8,922 bases of DNA from Bacteroidales bacterium. GTDB lineage: Bacteria > Bacteroidota > Bacteroidia > Bacteroidales > P3. Where the stretch lies: contig DUQY01000001.1 of NCBI GenBank assembly GCA_012837565.1, forward strand, positions 1 to 8,922. Direction: 5' to 3'. The position numbers and the translations under genes were made by a program. This document shows positions 5,743 to 8,922 of the stretch, in pieces. The notes beneath the pieces were generated by a model. The model was not told where the DNA came from and ran no database searches. It saw nothing but the letters and a program-made list of their open reading frames with translations. Every line of letters starts with the position of its first letter. The stretch's first letter is position 1.

Positions 5743-6492
5743 CTAGTCTTCTAAGAAGAATACAATAGTGCTTACAACTCTTGCCTTTTGAAGGTAGGGT
5801 TCTTTTGGAGCAGAAGATGCTTGTTCTTCGTCATAATAGTATGTTCCTACGATTGAAATCTGACCTTGTGAGGCTGTTTTGATTTTCCCAAGTTTTGATT
5901 TTGAATCATTTGCAAACTGCTCTCCTGACAATCGTGCATTTTTTGTGCTCTCAGCAATTAGAGCTGGTTTAATGCTGTTAAGTTCTGGGAATTTATAATC
6001 ACAACTTATATCAGAAGATAGGTTTTTGCCTATTAGGTCTAAGTCAATATTATTACTCATTGTGCCTGCCTTCTCAACATCGCTGACAGTAATTCTTATG
6101 ATTCTTGTTGCTTTATACCTATCTATCTTTATTTTCTCTTTTAGATTATAGTCGTATTGATAGTATTCTTTTCCATCGTAAACACTTACTTCTTCAGTTT
6201 TGATATTGGCTTCTTTATAGCCTTTTTCTTTTAAATAACTCAAAATAAAGTCAATGTTCTTATTGGTAGTTGATATGATTTCTTGGGGGTTATCGCCTGA
6301 GGATGTAGCTTTAATATTTATGTATGCCTCGGTGGCTTTAATTTCTTTTTCTGCTAGTCCCTTAACCGTAACAACTCTATCCTTATCGCTAAATGACTTT
6401 AAGCCTTTATAGATAAAATAACCAAGAAACAATAAACTTATAGCTATTAATAAGCCAACAATAATTGTTGTTAATTCTTTTTTGTTTTCCAT
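5743..6492 (-). CDS. Membrane-anchored SIMPL domain (DUF541) protein
   Basis: The 249 residues begin with a short charged segment, then one hydrophobic helix (about 8-28, LTTIIVGLLIAISLLFLGYF) that anchors the protein in the inner membrane as a signal anchor. The rest is probably periplasmic. The SIMPL domain follows: VVTVKGLAEKEIKATEAYINIKAT (40-63) is the conserved opening strand, NKNIDFILSYLKEKGY (78-92) the first helix, RYKATRIIRITVSDVEKAG (125-143) the central strand, STKNARLSGEQFANDSKSKLGKI (182-204) the conserved A-rich helix, and ARVVSTIVFFLED the last strand. Family members (such as BP26/OMP28 and YggE) are envelope proteins linked loosely to stress or oligomeric channel-like assemblies; their biochemical role is not settled. 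The gene begins 7 nt after the lipoprotein stop, so the two are surely cotranscribed and may act together at the envelope. Confidence 0.87.
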   Translation of the reverse strand: MENKKELTTIIVGLLIAISLLFLGYFIYKGLKSFSDKDRVVTVKGLAEKEIKATEAYINIKATSSGDNPQEIISTTNKNIDFILSYLKEKGYKEANIKTEEVSVYDGKEYYQYDYNLKEKIKIDRYKATRIIRITVSDVEKAGTMSNNIDLDLIGKNLSSDISCDYKFPELNSIKPALIAESTKNARLSGEQFANDSKSKLGKIKTASQGQISIVGTYYYDEEQASSAPKEPYLQKARVVSTIVFFLED

Positions 6493-6499
6493 TTGTATG

Positions 6500-7051
6500 T
6501 TAATTTAATATAAGGTCTTTAGTACTTACTGGGTTAATAGGAAACTCTTGGAAATATATAATTACATTTGCTTCATCTCTATATTTACTTCCAGGAGGTG
6601 GTTTTAATTTCCCTGTGAACTTAGCATTGACTAGTCCGTTTTCGTTTTTCAGAATCTTTAGCGTGCCCGATTGGTATATCATCCATTCTTCAAAATCGAA
6701 ATATCCGCCTGTATCATTCCAGACTTTATTCTGAATATATTGCACAGAATAATTTGAGAAACTACCATCATCATTTATTACTGCATTAATATAAACTCTT
6801 TTCTTAAAGACTCGAATGTCATAATCGGTACATACAATAAAGTCTAATCTTAGATTATCTGTTGTTAATTGCATTTGAGGGAAGTCATCTCCTTGCCAAA
6901 CTATATCATCAACTTGGATTTTAAAGTATCTTCCTGTTTCAGGTATTCCAATTGCAAAATCTTTTCCAAACTCTTCTTCTGTTTCGCAACTTGAAAATAT
7001 GAATGGAAGTATCAATATAAGCAATACCAATAAGGTTTTAATTCTCTTCAT
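6500..7051 (-). CDS. Short lipoprotein of unknown function
   Basis: The 183 residues begin with a typical lipoprotein signal peptide: MKRIK, a hydrophobic core TLLVLLILILPFIF, and a lipobox FSSC with Cys22 as the lipid-attachment site. The residues after the Cys (ETEEEF) are acidic, resembling the lipoprotein export signals that send Bacteroidota lipoproteins to the outer cell surface, so a surface location is possible. The mature part (about 160 residues) is rich in short beta-strand-like segments (RYFKIQVDDIVWQG, NYSVQYIQNKVW, EANVIIYFQEF) and no family is recognised. The frame is open back to an ATG at 7084, but starting there would put 11 extra residues before the signal peptide and lie upstream of a strong promoter match (7055-7085), so the ATG at 7051 is chosen. 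It is the first gene of a pair with the SIMPL gene 7 nt downstream. Confidence 0.8.
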   Translation of the reverse strand: MKRIKTLLVLLILILPFIFSSCETEEEFGKDFAIGIPETGRYFKIQVDDIVWQGDDFPQMQLTTDNLRLDFIVCTDYDIRVFKKRVYINAVINDDGSFSNYSVQYIQNKVWNDTGGYFDFEEWMIYQSGTLKILKNENGLVNAKFTGKLKPPPGSKYRDEANVIIYFQEFPINPVSTKDLILN

Positions 7052-7054
7052 GAT

Positions 7055-7085
7055 CAAAAATATTTTTAACAAATCATTATGCAAA
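7055..7085 (-). promoter_or_regulatory. Consensus Bacteroidetes promoter of the lipoprotein-SIMPL pair
   Basis: On the minus strand TTTG (7082-7085), exactly 19 nt, then TATTTTTG (7055-7062) match both boxes of the Bacteroidetes vegetative consensus with ideal spacing. The -7 box ends only 3 nt before the ATG at 7051, so the predicted transcript would start at or very near the start codon. Confidence 0.6.
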
Positions 7086-7146
7086 GAAAATGAAAAAAAA
7101 CAAATTAATCAAGTTTTTTGCCATATAAATTATATAAGAACAAAAA

Positions 7147-7181
7147 AGCCGTTACTGTAAACAATAACGGCTAAGTTTTTT
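7147..7181 (-). terminator. Intrinsic terminator of the DUF1015 gene (also symmetrical on plus)
   Basis: AGCCGTTA (7147-7154) and TAACGGCT (7165-7172) form a perfect 8-bp stem with a 10-nt loop. On the minus strand the stem is followed directly by a run of T (complement of the A run at 7142-7147), 28 nt past the DUF1015 stop. On the plus strand AAG and six T follow (7176-7181), so it could work in both directions. It separates the DUF1015 unit from the lipoprotein promoter region. Confidence 0.88.
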
Positions 7182-7199
7182 AATTGAGTGTGGACAGGT

Positions 7200-8453
7200 T
7201 TAGTCTAATGCGTGAATAACCAATCCTGAACGAAGTTTAGGTTCGAACCAAGTTGTTTTAGGAGGCATAATATTTCCACTGTCTGCAATATTAATTAATT
7301 GTTGCATAGAAACAGCGTAAAGTGCAAATGCTACTTTCATTTCACCACTATCCACTCTTCTTTCTAGTTCGCCAAATCCTCTAATTCCTCCAATAAAGTC
7401 AATTCTTGTTGAAGTTCTTAGGTCTTTGATGTCTAGGATTTGATCTAAAACTAAATCTGAAAGAATAGTAACGTCTAAAACTCCAATAGGGTCATGGTCG
7501 TTATAGGTTCCTTCTTTTGCAGTTAGTTTATACCAATAGCTATCAATATACATACTGAATTCGTGAAGCTTAGAAGGTTCGTACACTTCTTTACCCATTT
7601 TCTCAATAACGAATGTCTTTTCTAATTTAGTTATGAACTCTTCTTTAGATAATCCGTTTAAGTCTTTAACTACTCTATTATAGTCAATAATCTTTAATTG
7701 GTTTTCTGGGAAAATAACTGCCATAAAGTAATTATATTCTTCATTTCCTGTATGGTTAGGATTAGCAGCTTTTCTTTCGCTTCCAACTCTTGCAGCAGCA
7801 GCTGTTCTGTGGTGACCATCAGCTACGTAAAGAACAGGAATATCTTTTTCAAATATTTCTTCAATTCTCTTTATTTTTGCTTGGTCATTTATTACCCAAA
7901 ATGTATGACCAAATCCATCTAGTTTTGCAACGAAATCATAAATAGGTTTTTCGTTTTTAACTATATCAGAAACTATTTGATCAATTTCTTTATGAGCAGG
8001 GTAAGCAAAGAAAACAGGCTCAACGTTAGCACTTGTAATGTTAACGTGAATCATTCTATCATCTTCTTTATCCTTACGAGTTAGTTCGTGTTTCTTAATA
8101 ACGTTATTGAAATAATCGTCAATATGAGCACATCCAACAATGCCATACTGAGTTCTTCCATCCATTGTTTGAGCATAGATATAAAGTTTTGGTTCTTCGT
8201 CTTGAACTAACCAACCTTTATCCTTAAACATATTGAAGTTTTCAACAACCTTATCATATACTTCTTTTGAATGCTCATCAACTCCTACTGGTAAATCAAT
8301 TTCTGCTTTAGTAACTCTAAGAAGAGAAACTTCATTTCCTTTTGCCTCTATTCTTGCCTCAGCAGAATTTAGAACATCATATGGACGAGATGCCAAATTT
8401 TCAGCTATCTCAACTGGTGGGCGTAAACCCTTAAAAGCTTTAACTCTTGCCAT
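7200..8453 (-). CDS. DUF1015 family protein, possible serine-kinase-like
   Basis: The 417 residues form a full-length member of the DUF1015 family. Visible hallmarks are the N-terminus KAFKGLRPP with ASRPYDVLNSAEAR (21-34), a middle with HVNITSANVEPVFFAYP (136-152), the signature PVLYVADGHHRTAAAARV (206-223), ATTIFPENQL-like MAVIFPENQLKIIDYNRVV (244-262), IDFIGGIRGFGELERRV (351-367), and the C-terminus MPPKTTWFEPKLRSGLVIH (396-414). The ADGHHR loop recalls the GCHR phosphate-binding loop of sulfiredoxin and the ParB/Srx-fold free serine kinases (SerK, SbnI). In Bacteroides the family is, as I recall, found beside serC and serA, which would fit a role in serine metabolism; those genes are not in this window. 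It has its own promoter (8500-8531) and terminator (7147-7181), so it is probably monocistronic. It is cytosolic, with no signal peptide. The family is certain; the serine kinase idea is inference. Confidence 0.9.
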   Translation of the reverse strand: MARVKAFKGLRPPVEIAENLASRPYDVLNSAEARIEAKGNEVSLLRVTKAEIDLPVGVDEHSKEVYDKVVENFNMFKDKGWLVQDEEPKLYIYAQTMDGRTQYGIVGCAHIDDYFNNVIKKHELTRKDKEDDRMIHVNITSANVEPVFFAYPAHKEIDQIVSDIVKNEKPIYDFVAKLDGFGHTFWVINDQAKIKRIEEIFEKDIPVLYVADGHHRTAAAARVGSERKAANPNHTGNEEYNYFMAVIFPENQLKIIDYNRVVKDLNGLSKEEFITKLEKTFVIEKMGKEVYEPSKLHEFSMYIDSYWYKLTAKEGTYNDHDPIGVLDVTILSDLVLDQILDIKDLRTSTRIDFIGGIRGFGELERRVDSGEMKVAFALYAVSMQQLINIADSGNIMPPKTTWFEPKLRSGLVIHALD

Positions 8454-8499
8454 TTTCTAATTGTATTTATATTTTTAATACTTCTTCAATAATAATTTG

Positions 8500-8531
8500 C
8501 AAAAATAGTTTATATTTCGGAGACCACAAAA
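8500..8531 (-). promoter_or_regulatory. Consensus Bacteroidetes promoter of the DUF1015 gene
   Basis: On the minus strand TTTTG (8527-8531), exactly 19 nt, then TATTTTTG (8500-8507) match the Bacteroidetes consensus. Transcription would start near 8492-8496, giving a leader of about 40 nt before the ATG at 8453. The -33 box overlaps the promoter-proximal unit of the 21-nt repeat array by a few bases. Confidence 0.7.
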
Positions 8532-8653
8532 CAACTAAAAAAGAAACTAGTTGAAAAAGGATAATAACAAGTAACTAATAAAATGAAAGGCTGAAAGAAT
8601 TTACTGAATCAAAGAACTAAAAAATTAGTTCAAAGAAAGAATTTCCTGAAACA
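8528..8653 (-). repeat. Degenerate 21-nt repeat array, up to six units, minus-strand orientation
   Basis: Read on the minus strand, 21-nt units begin at 8653, 8632, 8611, 8590, 8569 and 8548. The first holds GTTTCAGGAAATTCTTTCTT, identical over 20 nt to 3423-3442 on the plus strand. The third (8591-8611) matches the first at 17 of 21 positions. The second and fourth instead carry TTAGTT near their ends, as does the first unit of the other array (3401-3421), which suggests a 42-nt higher-order period. The last two units (8528-8569) are weak and kept mainly because of register. The array ends on the -33 box of the DUF1015 promoter. No coding frame runs through it. Confidence 0.72.
8614..8631. 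repeat. Short inverted repeat within the 21-nt array
   Basis: GAACTAA (8614-8620) and TTAGTTC (8625-8631) are perfect inverted copies around AAAA. It fills most of the second repeat unit and could be a protein-binding dyad or a small hairpin. No T-run follows that would make it a terminator. Confidence 0.55.
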
Positions 8654-8897
8654 GCGTTTTATTTCAAAGGCTTGAATATATGGTTTTAATAAGGTATAAG
8701 CTAAGGTTATTAGGTGATTTCTCTACTTTTTTGACAATAATAATAAAGTATATATAATAAAAAATAAATTTCCCTTTTAAGTTATGGTTTTCAGTAGCTT
8801 AAGAGGATGTTGTCTAATGTTATTTGTTTTTACATTGTCTAAACATGTATTATTAGAGATAATCTTAGTAATTTTGAAGTCATTTTACATATTAATT
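8654..8897. other. AT-rich non-coding stretch
   Basis: No gene is supported here on either strand. It begins with the right-hand border of the array (CGTTTTATTTCAAAGG, close to 3464-3477 on the same strand) and continues with a very AT-rich tract (8733-8775, TATATATAATAAAAAATAAA). TTGTCTAA occurs twice as a direct repeat (8810-8817 and 8835-8842). TAATTTTG (8869-8876) fits a plus-strand -7 box for a gene starting at 8898, without a -33 match at the proper distance. Together with 8454-8653 this is a 444-nt gap whose main content is the DUF1015 promoter and the repeat array. Confidence 0.5.
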
Positions 8898-8922
8898 ATG
8901 GATGCTAAATTAACAGAAAACG
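8898..8922 (+). CDS. Possible start of a gene running off the window
   Basis: An ATG at 8898 opens a frame, MDAKLTEN, that is still open at the last base. It lies about 22 nt after TAATTTTG, a plausible -7 box. Eight codons are too few to name a product or to prove the gene; the call rests on position at the end of a long gap. Confidence 0.35.

Noticed and set aside
7052..7084. Upstream ATG for the lipoprotein
   Set aside because: It would bury the signal peptide behind 11 extra residues and overlap the promoter boxes.
7698..7922. Plus-strand open frame opposite DUF1015
   Set aside because: It lies wholly inside a well-conserved minus-strand gene and its translation shows no recognisable family.
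8233..8460. Plus-strand open frame opposite the DUF1015 N-terminus
   Set aside because: It is antisense to the conserved KAFKGLRPP region and looks like a by-product of its codon use.
8528..8653. Coding heptad repeat (21 nt equals 7 codons)
   Set aside because: The frames I translated on both strands contain stops within the array and no start leads into it, so a translated repeat protein is unlikely.

Overview
The window looks like a chromosomal segment of an AT-rich Bacteroidota bacterium, most likely Bacteroidales or a close relative. Three things support this. Starts lack Shine-Dalgarno sites. Several genes are preceded by matches to the Bacteroidetes vegetative promoter (TTTG, about 19 nt, TAnnTTTG), two of them with exact 19-nt spacing (7055-7085 and 8500-8531). 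The RecQ domain layout and the lipoprotein signal also fit. The content is mostly core metabolism, repair and cell-envelope genes. I see no phage, transposase, CRISPR, toxin-antitoxin or recognisable defence locus.

Layout. Positions 1-3387 hold a tight plus-strand cluster: the C-terminal two thirds of a dihydrolipoyl dehydrogenase, then rfbC (dTDP-4-dehydrorhamnose 3,5-epimerase) 7 nt later, then recQ, whose ATG shares one base with the rfbC stop. A 177-nt gap follows with a phased 21-nt repeat array, then an FkbM-family methyltransferase (3565-4284). Its end meets, 3 nt away, the end of a minus-strand pair: a TfoX N-terminal-domain protein followed by a stand-alone PAS protein. A divergent 207-nt gap separates that pair from a plus-strand stand-alone GyrI-like (effector-binding) protein, 5175-5684. 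This gene converges on a minus-strand pair made of a short lipoprotein and a membrane-anchored SIMPL-domain protein. The last long gene, 7200-8453 on the minus strand, is a DUF1015 protein with a strong promoter and a strong intrinsic terminator. The right end (8454-8922) is non-coding apart from a possible gene start at 8898.

The genes do not form one obvious pathway. rfbC and the FkbM enzyme both fit surface glycan synthesis. The lipoprotein and SIMPL protein probably act at the envelope. DUF1015 carries an ADGHHR motif reminiscent of sulfiredoxin/ParB-fold serine kinases.

The most unusual structure is a pair of related arrays at 3401-3484 and 8528-8653. Each is built of degenerate 21-nt units in constant register. 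They share a 20-nt identical block in inverted orientation and an 18-nt identical block in direct orientation. In both cases the units point toward the promoter of the next downstream gene, and at the right-hand locus the array touches the -33 box. Their function is unknown. They are the best candidate here for an undescribed element, but the sequence alone does not show that they form a system.
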